Assembly: GCA_045598045.1 (NCBI GenBank)
Contig: JAZLLG010000018.1
Coordinates: 1-47,004, forward strand
From: RGIG3528 sp045598045
Lineage (GTDB): Bacteria > Bacillota > Clostridia > Lachnospirales > Lachnospiraceae
Direction: 5' to 3'
Length of the DNA: 47,004 bases
The notes under the pieces are model-generated. The model did not search any database and was not told where the DNA came from. It was given only the letters and a program-made list of their open reading frames with translations. A program made the position numbers and the translations under genes. This document shows, piece after piece, positions 16,632 to 24,948 of this stretch (position 1 is its first letter; each line of letters opens with the position of its first letter).

Positions 16632-16676
16632 TTGCGTCATTCCATTTAAAGTGGTATCATTCTATCAGAAATAGAA
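16632..16676 (+). promoter_or_regulatory. Promoter and candidate operator of the XRE/S24 operon
   Basis: TTGCGT (16632-16637) and TATCAT (16655-16660) are 17 bases apart. Immediately after, TTCTAT-CAGAA-ATAGAA (16660-16676) is a perfect 6-base inverted repeat over the likely start site. It is well placed for autorepression by the first gene. A second copy was not found. Confidence 0.55.
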
Positions 16677-16689
16677 AAGAGGTAAACTT

Positions 16690-17409
16690 ATGAATTCATT
16701 CGGTTCCGTCATTTCCAAACATCGTAAATCCATCGGTCTGACGCAGCAGGAACTTGCTTCACTTCTTAACGAACGTGGTTTCAAAATATCCGGTAAAGCT
16801 GTTTCAGCCTGGGAAAGCGGTCAGACAACTCCGCCTCTGGACACTTTTTTTGAGCTGTGTCTCATTTTCAAAATAAAGGATATCTATGAAGAGGTCTATG
16901 GAAAGAATCCCTTTATCAAAAACATGTCAACGGACGGCCTTAACTCCCTTGGCAAGGAACGTGCAGACGAATACATCGGTTTTCTTCTTCAAGATAAGCG
17001 TTTCAGAAAGGCCGCAGCCCCCAAAGCTCAAAGAACACACGTTTCGCACCCTCGTTTCATCAGGCTCTACGAAATTCCCGTTTCGGCAGGTAAAGGTAAC
17101 TTTCTTGATGAAAGCCCCTATGAAGAGGTCGAACGAACCGAAGACGTTCCCGAAAAGGCTTCCTTCGGCATAAGGATTTCCGGTGACAGTATGGAGCCTC
17201 TGTTCACTTCCGGTCAGACAGTCTGGGTTAAGGAGCAAAGCACTCTCGAAAACGGTGATATCGGAATCTTCCTTCTGGACGGAAACGCTTATTGTAAAAA
17301 GCTTCAGAAAAACAAGGACGGTGTTAAGCTTGTTTCTCTCAATAAAACCTACTCTCCCATTCCGGTCTGCACCGATTCGGACCTTATAGTTTTCGGAAAG
17401 GTTCTTTAA
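16690..17409 (+). CDS. LexA-like XRE repressor with S24 autopeptidase domain
   Basis: The 239-residue protein joins an XRE helix-turn-helix (residues ~5-60, IGLTQQELASLLNERG, then AVSAWESGQ) to a LexA-like S24 domain (~125-239). The catalytic pair is visible: Ser167 in GDSMEP and Lys203 in YCKKL. A cleavable Ala133-Gly134 bond sits in EIPVSAGKGNF, the position where LexA and phage repressors cut themselves under RecA stimulation. AGAGGT precedes the ATG. One base separates it from the radical SAM gene. I infer a DNA-damage-released autorepressor of the operon. Phage origin is possible, but no phage genes are near. Confidence 0.9.
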   Translation: MNSFGSVISKHRKSIGLTQQELASLLNERGFKISGKAVSAWESGQTTPPLDTFFELCLIFKIKDIYEEVYGKNPFIKNMSTDGLNSLGKERADEYIGFLLQDKRFRKAAAPKAQRTHVSHPRFIRLYEIPVSAGKGNFLDESPYEEVERTEDVPEKASFGIRISGDSMEPLFTSGQTVWVKEQSTLENGDIGIFLLDGNAYCKKLQKNKDGVKLVSLNKTYSPIPVCTDSDLIVFGKVL

Positions 17410-17410
17410 T

Positions 17411-18892
17411 ATGGACGAAATCATCACATCCTCAATAAGCGAAAGCACAATGAAAAAGGTGCACATTCTGGCCGATGCCGCCAAATACGACGTTGCATGC
17501 ACTTCAAGCGGCGTAGACAGGTCCGGCCGCGAAGGCATGCTCGGAAACGCAAGAGCCTGTGGTATATGCCACAGTTTTGCTGCGGACGGACGTTGCATCT
17601 CTCTCCTTAAAATACTCATGTCCAATCATTGCGCCTACGATTGCAAATACTGCCAGAACCGTTCGTCAAACGACATCCCCCGTGCCGCATTCGAGCCGGA
17701 CGAGCTCTGTCAGCTTGTTGTCGAATTCTATAAAAGGAACTACATCGAAGGTCTTTTCTTGTCTTCCGGCGTTGTAAACAGCCCCGCCTATACAATGGAG
17801 CTCATGTGCGACACCCTCCTTTTGCTTCGTACAAAGTATCATTTCAATGGATACATTCATGTAAAAACCATTCCCGGTGCTCCCGACGATATTCTTGCCG
17901 TTGCCGGTTACCTTGCCGACAGAATCAGTGTCAACATGGAGCTTCCGACAGTTGAGTCCCTGAAAAAACTTGCTCCAAACAAATCTTTCAGCACCATTCT
18001 CAACCCGATGAGCAAAATTACAAGCACCATATCCGCCCACAGGCTCGCCGTAGGAAAAAACTCCAAATTTGAACGTGCCCGCTTAAACGATCACCTTCCA
18101 AACAGCATTTTTAATGCCAAAAGCATAGAACAAAAAGACTCTCTCGGCATCGGTTCCTCACTTCCCTCCGCCTCTTTGAAGCTTGTCCTTCCGGGGCGTG
18201 ACGCTGTTCTCTCCAAAGCGGACAAAGTTTATCGTCCCTTTGCTCCGGGTGGACAAAGCACCCAGATGATCATCGGTGCCACCGACGAAACAGACTTAAA
18301 TCTCATCCGGACAACGCAGGCCCTTTACACAACATACGACCTTCGTCGCGTGTTTTATTCCGCATACATTCCACTTAATGACGATTCAAACCTTCCCGCC
18401 CTTGGTACGCCGCCTCCGCTTCTTCGCGAGCACCGTCTTTATCAGGCCGATTTTCTTATGCGTCAGTACGGCTTTCAGGCAAACGAACTTCTTTCCGAAG
18501 ACAGGCCGAACTTTGACGAACGCATCGACCCAAAATGTGACTGGGCATTAAGGCATCTCGGGGACTTCCCCGTTGAAGTCGAACGTGCCGATTACGAACA
18601 TCTGCTTCGTGTTCCGGGCATAGGTCCCACTTCCGCCAAGCGTATCGTAAGCTCCCGTCGTTTCGGTCATCTCAATTTCGACACGCTCAAAAAAATGGGC
18701 GTCGTATTAAAACGAGCCCACTACTTTATCACATGCAACGGTAAGATGATGTTCCGTACCCGCATAGAGCAGGATTACATACTTGGTCAGCTGACATCCA
18801 TCGAATACAAAGACAATTGGCTGATAGCCCACAGTAATGAGCAATACCGGCAGATGTCCATTTTTGACATACAAGGAGCAAACTTCGGATGA
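17411..18892 (+). CDS. Radical SAM protein, putative DNA modification/repair (TIGR03916-type)
   Basis: The 493-residue radical SAM protein has the 4Fe-4S motif Cys74-x3-Cys78-x2-Cys81 (CAYDCKYC) and an extra upstream cysteine cluster (ACGICHSFAADGRC, residues ~50-62). Near residue 400 is a helix-hairpin-helix, LLRVPGIGPTSAKRIV, a DNA-binding element. This order matches the family I know as putative DNA modification/repair radical SAM protein, which is usually encoded beside a DUF4130 protein and often a uracil-DNA-glycosylase-like domain. The next gene here is the DUF4130 partner, overlapping by 4 bases. The chemistry is not established. Confidence 0.9.
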   Translation: MDEIITSSISESTMKKVHILADAAKYDVACTSSGVDRSGREGMLGNARACGICHSFAADGRCISLLKILMSNHCAYDCKYCQNRSSNDIPRAAFEPDELCQLVVEFYKRNYIEGLFLSSGVVNSPAYTMELMCDTLLLLRTKYHFNGYIHVKTIPGAPDDILAVAGYLADRISVNMELPTVESLKKLAPNKSFSTILNPMSKITSTISAHRLAVGKNSKFERARLNDHLPNSIFNAKSIEQKDSLGIGSSLPSASLKLVLPGRDAVLSKADKVYRPFAPGGQSTQMIIGATDETDLNLIRTTQALYTTYDLRRVFYSAYIPLNDDSNLPALGTPPPLLREHRLYQADFLMRQYGFQANELLSEDRPNFDERIDPKCDWALRHLGDFPVEVERADYEHLLRVPGIGPTSAKRIVSSRRFGHLNFDTLKKMGVVLKRAHYFITCNGKMMFRTRIEQDYILGQLTSIEYKDNWLIAHSNEQYRQMSIFDIQGANFG

Positions 18893-19644
18893 CGGTTTTC
18901 ACATGCCAAAACGACTTCACTTCAATGATGACATGCATATATGACGCCTGGGCTTCAAAGCTTGGTCACAGCAATGTTCTGCTTCAGCTCGAACCGGTTC
19001 TTGAGCCTGAGCTTTTTATGAATTACATTCACGTAGATCCGGACGACAACAAAGCTGAGAGTGTTGTCCGTTCTGTTAAAAGTAAGCTTTCAAATGAGTG
19101 TTTTCATCTTCTGTTTAACGTCTCCTGCTCAGAACTTCCCGAAAAGCTCGATCTCATGTATCGCTTTCTTGTTAAAGCCTTTCATATTGGTCCCGTTATC
19201 GTGAACATGCTTCAGGATCCCGATGTAATACATATGTCGCAGATTTCAAAGCGTGTTGGTAACGAAGCACACCTTTCACTTGAGTTCATGCGTTTTGCAT
19301 CTGTTGACAATCAGGTCTATGTGGCTCATTTTGAGCCTAAGGCCGATGTCATTATGATGGTTGCGCCTCACTTTTGCGACAGAATGCCTTCCGAGCACTG
19401 GATTATCATCGACTCTGCCCGCAACATTGCAGCTGTTCATCCCAAAGATTCTCCCTATTATCTGCGTTCATTAACAGAAAAAGAAGCTTCCCAACTTAAG
19501 GAAGCTTCTGAATCACACGATATTTTCATTAATCTTTGGAAAACGTACTTCGACTCCATCGCTATCAAAGAACGTGAGAATTACATCTGCCAGCGTTCTC
19601 ATTTCCCTCTTTGGATGCGAAAGCATGTCACCGAGTTCAACTGA
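18889..19644 (+). CDS. DUF4130 / TIGR03915 putative DNA repair protein
   Basis: The 251-residue partner of the radical SAM protein starts at an ATGA overlap with its stop. The family pattern is present: VFTCQNDFTSMMTCIYDAW at the N-terminus, then VGNEAHLSLEFMRFA, YVAHFEPKADVIMMVAPHF and DRMPSEHWIIIDSARNIAAVH. In many bacteria this domain is fused to or followed by a uracil-DNA glycosylase-like domain. Here it ends after residue ~250 and no glycosylase gene follows (the next gene is on the other strand). It is thought to act in DNA metabolism with the radical SAM protein, but no activity is known. Confidence 0.88.
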   Translation: MTVFTCQNDFTSMMTCIYDAWASKLGHSNVLLQLEPVLEPELFMNYIHVDPDDNKAESVVRSVKSKLSNECFHLLFNVSCSELPEKLDLMYRFLVKAFHIGPVIVNMLQDPDVIHMSQISKRVGNEAHLSLEFMRFASVDNQVYVAHFEPKADVIMMVAPHFCDRMPSEHWIIIDSARNIAAVHPKDSPYYLRSLTEKEASQLKEASESHDIFINLWKTYFDSIAIKERENYICQRSHFPLWMRKHVTEFN

Positions 19645-19647
19645 AGA

Positions 19648-20073
19648 TTACCAGTTTTCTTCTTCCATGCGCAGTCTTTCCAGAATTGTATTTACACGGT
19701 AAATTGCGTCATCAACTTGCCTGCATGCTTCCGATATTTTCGACTGCATCAGTATGTCTGCAAGAAGTCCGTCAAAAAAGAAATCAGCAAACGTATAGAA
19801 GCTGCCCACATCCAGATTAGAAATATAATCATCAATATCATCAAGTTCCTTTCTGAATTTGGCAAGTTTTCTTTTGGCATCATTCATACATTGCTTAGCA
19901 TTGTCAATCTTCGAATGTTTTATAAGGTCTGTAAGGAGTCCTCCTCCAAGAATATCAACAACACCCCAGCCTTTCGCTTTATTAAGCTGGTTTTGAGCAT
20001 CGTTAAGGCTTCTGAGAGCCGCCTCACCTGCACAGATTGCTTCACTGATTTCTTTGTTCAAATCAAAAGCCAT
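19648..20073 (-). CDS. Small protein with an internal duplication, unknown function
   Basis: The 141-residue protein is not recognised by function. It consists of two related halves. DILGGGLLTDLIKHSKIDNA (near residue 40) is echoed by DFFFDGLLADILMQSKISEA (near residue 100). Each is followed by a long helix (KQCMNDAKRKLAKF and CRQVDDAIYRVNTI). The Gly/Phe-rich core followed by ILxxSKI suggests a membrane-associating hairpin flanked by coiled coils. AAGGA lies 3 bases upstream of the ATG. A possible -10 box (TATAAT) lies at 20144-20139, with no clear -35. It is convergent with the DUF4130 gene, and only 3 bases separate them. Confidence 0.75.
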   Translation of the reverse strand: MAFDLNKEISEAICAGEAALRSLNDAQNQLNKAKGWGVVDILGGGLLTDLIKHSKIDNAKQCMNDAKRKLAKFRKELDDIDDYISNLDVGSFYTFADFFFDGLLADILMQSKISEACRQVDDAIYRVNTILERLRMEEENW

Positions 20074-20224
20074 AGATCCTTTTTTTCCTTTCGCAAATAT
20101 GGATACCGTATTTGCAGCATCATTGCTACAACAAATCCATTATAATTCTCTTTTCAATAAATTATATTGTTGTATCCGCGAATTCAACGTAGTTTTTTCC
20201 AAATAACGTTCATCTTATGACTTC

Positions 20225-20290
20225 TTATTTCGTAGATTTCCGGACCATTTGCAGTTCCCAACTCATCAGGAACTCATCTTCATAGCAACC
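20225..20290 (-). pseudogene. C-terminal remnant of a second GNAT acetyltransferase
   Basis: Just downstream of the broken GNAT gene, the minus strand encodes a tail reading GCYEDEFLMSWELQMVRKSTK-stop with the parts in one frame. It parallels the end of the neighbouring gene (TYRDEFLMSKEL). Only about 20 codons remain. I read it as the end of another GNAT copy, or of an alternative version recombined with the first. The stretch is short, so this is tentative. The rest of 20074-20299 holds no other gene that I can see. Confidence 0.45.
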
Positions 20291-20299
20291 TTGATTTTT

Positions 20300-20775
20300 T
20301 TAAAGTTCCTTGCTCATTAAGAATTCGTCCCTGTATGTTCCGTCATCATACTTCATTGCTTTAATGCGTCTGCCGGTCTCAACAAACCCGCATTTTTCGT
20401 ACAAAGCCTTTGCCTGCTCATTGCCCTTCCGATGCCAAGCCCCCAGAATTCCATCTTGAGAGCAATTGCAAGGCTGCATCTGTGAAGAATGCGGCGTTTA
20501 AAACCAATTCCGCTGATGCTGCTGTTGCCGGCAACCTTACCATCTACAACCGCAAGCATCATAACTGATTTCGGGTCTTCATAGAGCCTTGTAAGGATTT
20601 CCTTTTCCTGCTCAAGTGAATATGTAACCTCATCGGGATATCTCAGTAAGAATGGGGTTTCTGTTGCAGTCAGTTTCAAGTAATCAATCATCTCCTGAGA
20701 ATACTCCGCCGTAGTTGGCTTAAGTATGCACTCCCGTCCGTCCTTTATTATTACTGTTTTATTTTCAAATTTCAT
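20300..20775 (-). pseudogene. GNAT family N-acetyltransferase with internal deletion and frameshift
   Basis: The first ~115 codons are a good GNAT protein: VTYSLEQEKEILTRLYEDP, VMMLAVVDGKVAGNSSISGI, then LHRCSLAIALKMEFWGLGIGRAM, the acetyl-CoA binding region (split over strands beta4 and alpha3). After GLGIGR the frame runs into an unrelated tail and stops at 20353. The expected end, NEQAKALYEKCGFVETGRR to DEFLMSKEL, follows at once in another frame and stops at 20300-20302. About 24 family residues between GLGIGR and NEQAKALYEK are missing, so a deletion that is not a multiple of three removed the middle. GGAAGGAC precedes the ATG. Confidence 0.85.
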
Positions 20776-20926
20776 GTAAGTGTCCTTCCAATGCTATAAC
20801 ATCCTACCCATATTCCCAATTGGAATTGCCTGCTACAGAGTTTTTTCCATATATCCGCATGTAAACGGAAAGAAATCATATTTTTCTGTCCTCCCTGCTC
20901 TACCTCCTACTGTACATCATGCCGTA

Positions 20927-22750
20927 CTAGCAATATGCACCCGCCTGGACTTTCCACATTTGTGCATACTTTCCGTTCTTTGCAAGGAGTTCATCGTGCG
21001 TACCACTCTCAACAATACGTCCGTTTTCAAGCATTATTATGCGGTCTGCAAGCCTTGTTGTCGAAAGGCGGTGCGAAATAAATATAACCGTTTTGTCTTT
21101 TGTTGCTTCAATCATCGCATGATTAAGCTGATACTCTGCGATAGGGTCCAGCGCACTCGAAGGCTCATCCAGAATCATAAGCCCTGCCTGCTGATAGAAT
21201 ACACGGCTTATAGCAAGTTTCTGCGCTTCACCACCTGAAAGGTTAATGCCCTTTTCCATAATTTCCGTAGTGAGCTGAGTCTCAAGCACTGTTTCCATTT
21301 CCTCAATACGCGGTAAAAGACCGCTCTCACTAAGGGCTTCTTTAACAGCAGACTCGTCATAGTCCGATTTGCCATTCATAATTACATTATCGGCAACATT
21401 ACCCGCAAAAATATGAAAATCCTGGAAAACAACACCAATGGCATTCCTGTATTTTTCAACATCGTACTGACGTATATTGTTACCATCCAGCCTAATCTCT
21501 CCCGAATTCGGATCGTACAGACGCATAAGAAGCTTAACAAAGGTTGTCTTTCCCGCGCCGTTATATCCGACCAAAGCGATCTTCTCTCCGGGATTAATCG
21601 TCATTGAAATATCGTTCAGAATAGGCGCAGTATCCTCGCTGTAAGAGAAGTTCAGATGCTCAACTTCCAGTCTTCTTGACTCTCCTTCCGTGGGCACAAG
21701 CTCACCCTCGGCTACTATCTTCTTATCGTATTCAAGGAATTTACGTATCTTGGAAACGTACAAGCTTGTCTCCGCAGCATAAGGATACGTCTCGGTAAAT
21801 ACCGAAAGGCTCCTCTTCAAACGTGCAAAGTTGTTAAAGAGTATTGCAACCGCGCTGAAGGATAATGCATGACGGATACCTGCCAGAAATACGAGGTAGG
21901 AAATATAAAGCACGTCACTTACAAATGCATTGCTTATATAATTTCGCAAATATGCAAGCCTGAAATGCTTATATGCATATTTCTTCTGTGCATCATAAAC
22001 ATCCTTGTTTGCCTTGTCGAAACGTTCCATCATCAGGTCGTTTACTTTCGGATTCAGTCTCATTTCCTTCGCATAGTCCGGAAGGTAGAACACACGCTTT
22101 ACATACTCACGTTCACGCTCATGAGGGTTTCTTTCCACCCTGATTTTGAAGCTTACCTTATTCACCATCAAAGTAAAAATATAAGTCAGAATGAAAGACA
22201 GCACGGCAAACAGAATTGACAGCTTGTCCCTGTGAAAAAAGTAATAAAGCGAAGTAATGAATGTAGCGAGTCCCGACAGAAGATTCTTAAGGAACGTAAC
22301 GCATCGCTCAATCTGATTATCAACCTCAGAAATTGCAAGAACCATCTCATCGTAATACTTAGGGTTGTCGTAGCACTCAAGGTCAAGTTCCTGCGCCTTT
22401 TCATAGAGCATGAGCTTAATCTTCTCGCGCACCTTCGGCCTGTTCTTTTCCTGTACATAATCGCCGGCCCACACGGTAAATACCATTCCTGCGGTAATTG
22501 CAAGAAACAGAATGAGTATTACAAGTGCAACTTTTCTGAAGGGATATCCGAATTCCGCAGCCTCCAGAACATAACCGATTCCGACAGTGTGCTCAAAATA
22601 AATTGAAACCTGGTTGCGGACTGCATCAAGTACCGGGAAAATAACATACGCCGGTGAAGCAGAAATACAAAGCTTAATTAAGAACAAGTTATTGGAAATG
22701 ACTGTCTTTACAGACTGAGTTGTTTCATCTTTTTTCTTTTTTCCAAACAT
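20927..22750 (-). CDS. ABC exporter half-transporter (permease-ATPase), second subunit
   Basis: The 607-residue protein fuses a six-helix exporter domain (residues ~20-320) to an ABC ATPase (~365-600). The ATPase has Walker A GYNGAGKTT, signature LSGGEAQKLAISR, Walker B LMILDEPSSALDP and switch histidine FISHRLSTT. The start overlaps the stop of the preceding ABC gene (TAATG) with a GGAGGTGG site. It therefore pairs with that gene as a heterodimeric exporter of the BmrCD type. Neither subunit shows a degenerate Walker B. The likely substrates are drugs, peptides or lipids. Sequence alone does not say which. Confidence 0.93.
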   Translation of the reverse strand: MFGKKKKDETTQSVKTVISNNLFLIKLCISASPAYVIFPVLDAVRNQVSIYFEHTVGIGYVLEAAEFGYPFRKVALVILILFLAITAGMVFTVWAGDYVQEKNRPKVREKIKLMLYEKAQELDLECYDNPKYYDEMVLAISEVDNQIERCVTFLKNLLSGLATFITSLYYFFHRDKLSILFAVLSFILTYIFTLMVNKVSFKIRVERNPHEREREYVKRVFYLPDYAKEMRLNPKVNDLMMERFDKANKDVYDAQKKYAYKHFRLAYLRNYISNAFVSDVLYISYLVFLAGIRHALSFSAVAILFNNFARLKRSLSVFTETYPYAAETSLYVSKIRKFLEYDKKIVAEGELVPTEGESRRLEVEHLNFSYSEDTAPILNDISMTINPGEKIALVGYNGAGKTTFVKLLMRLYDPNSGEIRLDGNNIRQYDVEKYRNAIGVVFQDFHIFAGNVADNVIMNGKSDYDESAVKEALSESGLLPRIEEMETVLETQLTTEIMEKGINLSGGEAQKLAISRVFYQQAGLMILDEPSSALDPIAEYQLNHAMIEATKDKTVIFISHRLSTTRLADRIIMLENGRIVESGTHDELLAKNGKYAQMWKVQAGAYC

Positions 22751-24573
22751 TACAGAACCACCTCCGTTTCATCGGTAATGGCAAGGTAGTTCATAGCCTG
22801 CTTCTTGTACATTTCTGCGTAATGTCCGCCGGCCTTTGCAAGCTCGGAATGTGTTCCGCACTCAATTAATGTACCGTTTTCAAGCATAAATACTTCATCG
22901 CAGTTTTTAACCGAAGATAAACGATGCGATATGAATATGAGCGTATGCCCATCGGCTTCCGTCATAATATTTTTAAAGAGATCATACTCTGCTATAGGGT
23001 CGAGCGCACTCGAAGGCTCATCAAAAATCTTAACAGGCGCAGGCTGCGCAAATGTTCTTGAAACGGCCAGTTTCTGACTTTGTCCGCCCGAAAGAATGGC
23101 GCCCTTCTCGTCAAATTCTTTTGTCATTATTGTGTCGAGGCCGTTTGCCATATTTTCAACGACTTCCCACACACCTGCTTTTTTGAGAGCTTCCTTTGCG
23201 ACTTCGTCGGGATTTTCAAACTTCCGTCCCATAAGAACATTGTCTCTGACGGACATCCCGAATATTGCAAAGTCCTGGAATGTAGTTGCAAACAATTCTC
23301 TGTAAGCATGAAGATTGTATTCCCTGATGTCTGTCCCGTTCAGCCTTATAACACCGCTTGTAGGGTCATACAGACGGAGCAGCAGCTTAATGATGGTCGT
23401 TTTGCCTGCACCATTATGTCCGACAAGAGCAATCTTCTGCCCTTTCTTAATCGTAAAGGAAAGGTTTTTGATTGTTTCTTCGTCTTTGTAGGAGAAACAG
23501 ACATTATCAAATTCAAGTGTTTCAAAGTCACCGGGCATGACCCCGTCCTGATCCTCGGGGATTTCTTCCTTGTATTCAATGAATCCGCGCAGGTTATTGA
23601 CAAAAATACCGTTTTTGATAATGACCATAATGTCATCAAACAGGTCAATGAGTATCCATGTCATCGAAACCATCATGGATGTCATTACGGTAAGCTGTGC
23701 AAGAGAAATCGAGCCCTTTACGGCAAAAAGATATATACCGTACGCCATCATACCCTCAAATATAATCGAGAAGGTAAATGTTATGCGCCAGAAGTTCAGA
23801 TGAGCATTTTTGAAGGCGTACTTTGAAGCAACCTTCACATTATTGTCGGTAGCTGTCCTGTACTGCCTGTCAAGCAACGTAAACACCTTAAATAGCCGCA
23901 GCTCTTTTGCATAGTCGGGCAGATACATAGCCCTGTTTACATAATTCAGCACCTTGTCATTTGGTGTCTGCTCCTGATAACGTGCATATTCAGCCTTATT
24001 TTTGAAGTTTCCGAAAAGGAAATTGCCAATCAGAGGGGCAAGAATAAAAAGCACCGAATACGGGTCAATATCAAACATAAATTTGAAAACAACTCCCGCT
24101 GACACTGCTCCGATAAGCATACCGAAAAAGCTCATAATAATCTGCGAAATCTTTTCAACCGCCTTATCACATGCCATTGTGTAACGGTTATAAAAGTCCG
24201 AATCTTCATAACACTTCAATTCTACATTGGAGGCCTTGCGATAAAGCTGTTTGTATATTCCGCCGAAAAGCTTTGTCTCTTCCAGAGGAAATACTACTGT
24301 TGCAAACCACCTGTAAAGGAAACCTGTCGAAGCAAAAACCACGCAGGAAATAGCTATAAATTTGAATATTTCATTTGTATTTGCATTCGTATCAAGTGCG
24401 TCAACGATTTTTCTTATAAAAATAGCATCGTAAAACACCCACTCGAAGTATGCTATACACTTTGTTAAAAACGCGCACACAACCGTCGGCACCGAATACT
24501 TTGCGCCTAATTTGATTGCATACAAGTCGTTGGACAACGTCCGTCCGAACGAAAGTTTTTCATCCTTTTTCAT
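22750..24573 (-). CDS. ABC exporter half-transporter (permease-ATPase), first subunit
   Basis: The ~607-residue protein has the same architecture as the following gene: exporter membrane domain (~20-330), then ATPase with GHNGAGKTT, LSGGQSQKLAVSR, VKIFDEPSSALDP and ISHRLSSV. The ATG at 24573 has GGTGGAG upstream. The annotated longer frame starts at a GTG inside that site. The long 5' region carries a leader ORF and terminator that probably control both ABC genes by attenuation. Together they resemble BmrCD of B. subtilis in order, size and leader layout. Confidence 0.93.
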   Translation of the reverse strand: MKKDEKLSFGRTLSNDLYAIKLGAKYSVPTVVCAFLTKCIAYFEWVFYDAIFIRKIVDALDTNANTNEIFKFIAISCVVFASTGFLYRWFATVVFPLEETKLFGGIYKQLYRKASNVELKCYEDSDFYNRYTMACDKAVEKISQIIMSFFGMLIGAVSAGVVFKFMFDIDPYSVLFILAPLIGNFLFGNFKNKAEYARYQEQTPNDKVLNYVNRAMYLPDYAKELRLFKVFTLLDRQYRTATDNNVKVASKYAFKNAHLNFWRITFTFSIIFEGMMAYGIYLFAVKGSISLAQLTVMTSMMVSMTWILIDLFDDIMVIIKNGIFVNNLRGFIEYKEEIPEDQDGVMPGDFETLEFDNVCFSYKDEETIKNLSFTIKKGQKIALVGHNGAGKTTIIKLLLRLYDPTSGVIRLNGTDIREYNLHAYRELFATTFQDFAIFGMSVRDNVLMGRKFENPDEVAKEALKKAGVWEVVENMANGLDTIMTKEFDEKGAILSGGQSQKLAVSRTFAQPAPVKIFDEPSSALDPIAEYDLFKNIMTEADGHTLIFISHRLSSVKNCDEVFMLENGTLIECGTHSELAKAGGHYAEMYKKQAMNYLAITDETEVVL

Positions 24574-24623
24574 AATCTCCACCTTAAACTTTAATCCCGT
24601 TCCTTTTAGTCTTCTTCCTCTGT

Positions 24624-24665
24624 AAAAGAATAAAGAAAGACCACTTACCGGAAAAGTAAGTGGTC
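24624..24665 (-). terminator. Leader terminator (attenuator) of the ABC exporter operon
   Basis: On the minus strand GACCACTTAC (24665-24656) and GTAAGTGGTC (24648-24639) form a perfect 10-base stem with a 7-base loop, followed by TTTCTTTATTCTTTT. It lies between the leader ORF stop (24696) and the first ABC gene start (24573). It would therefore stop transcription before the exporter unless an alternative fold prevents it. Confidence 0.8.
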
Positions 24666-24695
24666 AGCATATACACAAGTACATATAGTCTGAAG

Positions 24696-24803
24696 TCATC
24701 TTTTACCGATAGCCGATTTAAATATAACATTAAATCTATTCACGTTATTAGTGCGAATAGATCTTGTAATAATGTTTGTATTTTCGACTACATGCTTGAA
24801 CAT
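24696..24803 (-). CDS. 35-residue leader peptide of the ABC exporter (bmrB-like)
   Basis: A short ORF starts at ATG 24803-24801 with AAAGGA about 9 bases upstream and ends with TGA at 24698-24696. It begins MFKHVVENTNIITRS and ends FKSAIGKR. It is basic and Asn/Arg-rich and matches no protein that I know. It starts about 30 bases after a strong -10 box and ends 30 bases before the attenuator stem. A hairpin (24734-24741 with 24755-24762) lies within it and may be part of the alternative RNA fold. I infer that ribosome stalling here lets transcription continue into the exporter genes. Confidence 0.65.
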   Translation of the reverse strand: MFKHVVENTNIITRSIRTNNVNRFNVIFKSAIGKR

Positions 24804-24834
24804 TATATTGCTTTCCTTTCAAAATATTGTGTGA

Positions 24835-24863
24835 ATATTACCCCAATGATTTTCCTTTGTCAA
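24835..24863 (-). promoter_or_regulatory. Strong promoter of the leader-ABC exporter operon
   Basis: On the minus strand a consensus TTGACA (24863-24858) and TAATAT (24840-24835) are separated by 17 bases. The start site falls about 25-30 bases before the leader ORF. A near-consensus constitutive promoter followed by an attenuator is the usual design for antibiotic-induced attenuation. Confidence 0.85.
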
Positions 24864-24888
24864 TACTTTTTAAAAATCTCTTTCAATC

Positions 24889-24919
24889 ATATACAAACAT
24901 ATACAAACAATGGTATACT
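24889..24919 (+). promoter_or_regulatory. Extended -10 promoter with tandem direct repeat
   Basis: TGGTATACT (24911-24919) is an extended -10 box 30 bases before the start of the membrane protein gene. No good -35 is present. Instead, two copies of ATATACAAAC (24889-24908) lie directly upstream and may be an activator or repressor site shared with the divergent exporter promoter. Confidence 0.45.
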
Positions 24920-24948
24920 GTTATCAACAAAAGGGGAGGTTTAATTTT

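Noticed and set aside
22232..23826. Several long plus-strand ORFs inside the ABC genes
   Set aside because: They are shadows of strongly supported ABC transporter genes and have no family features.
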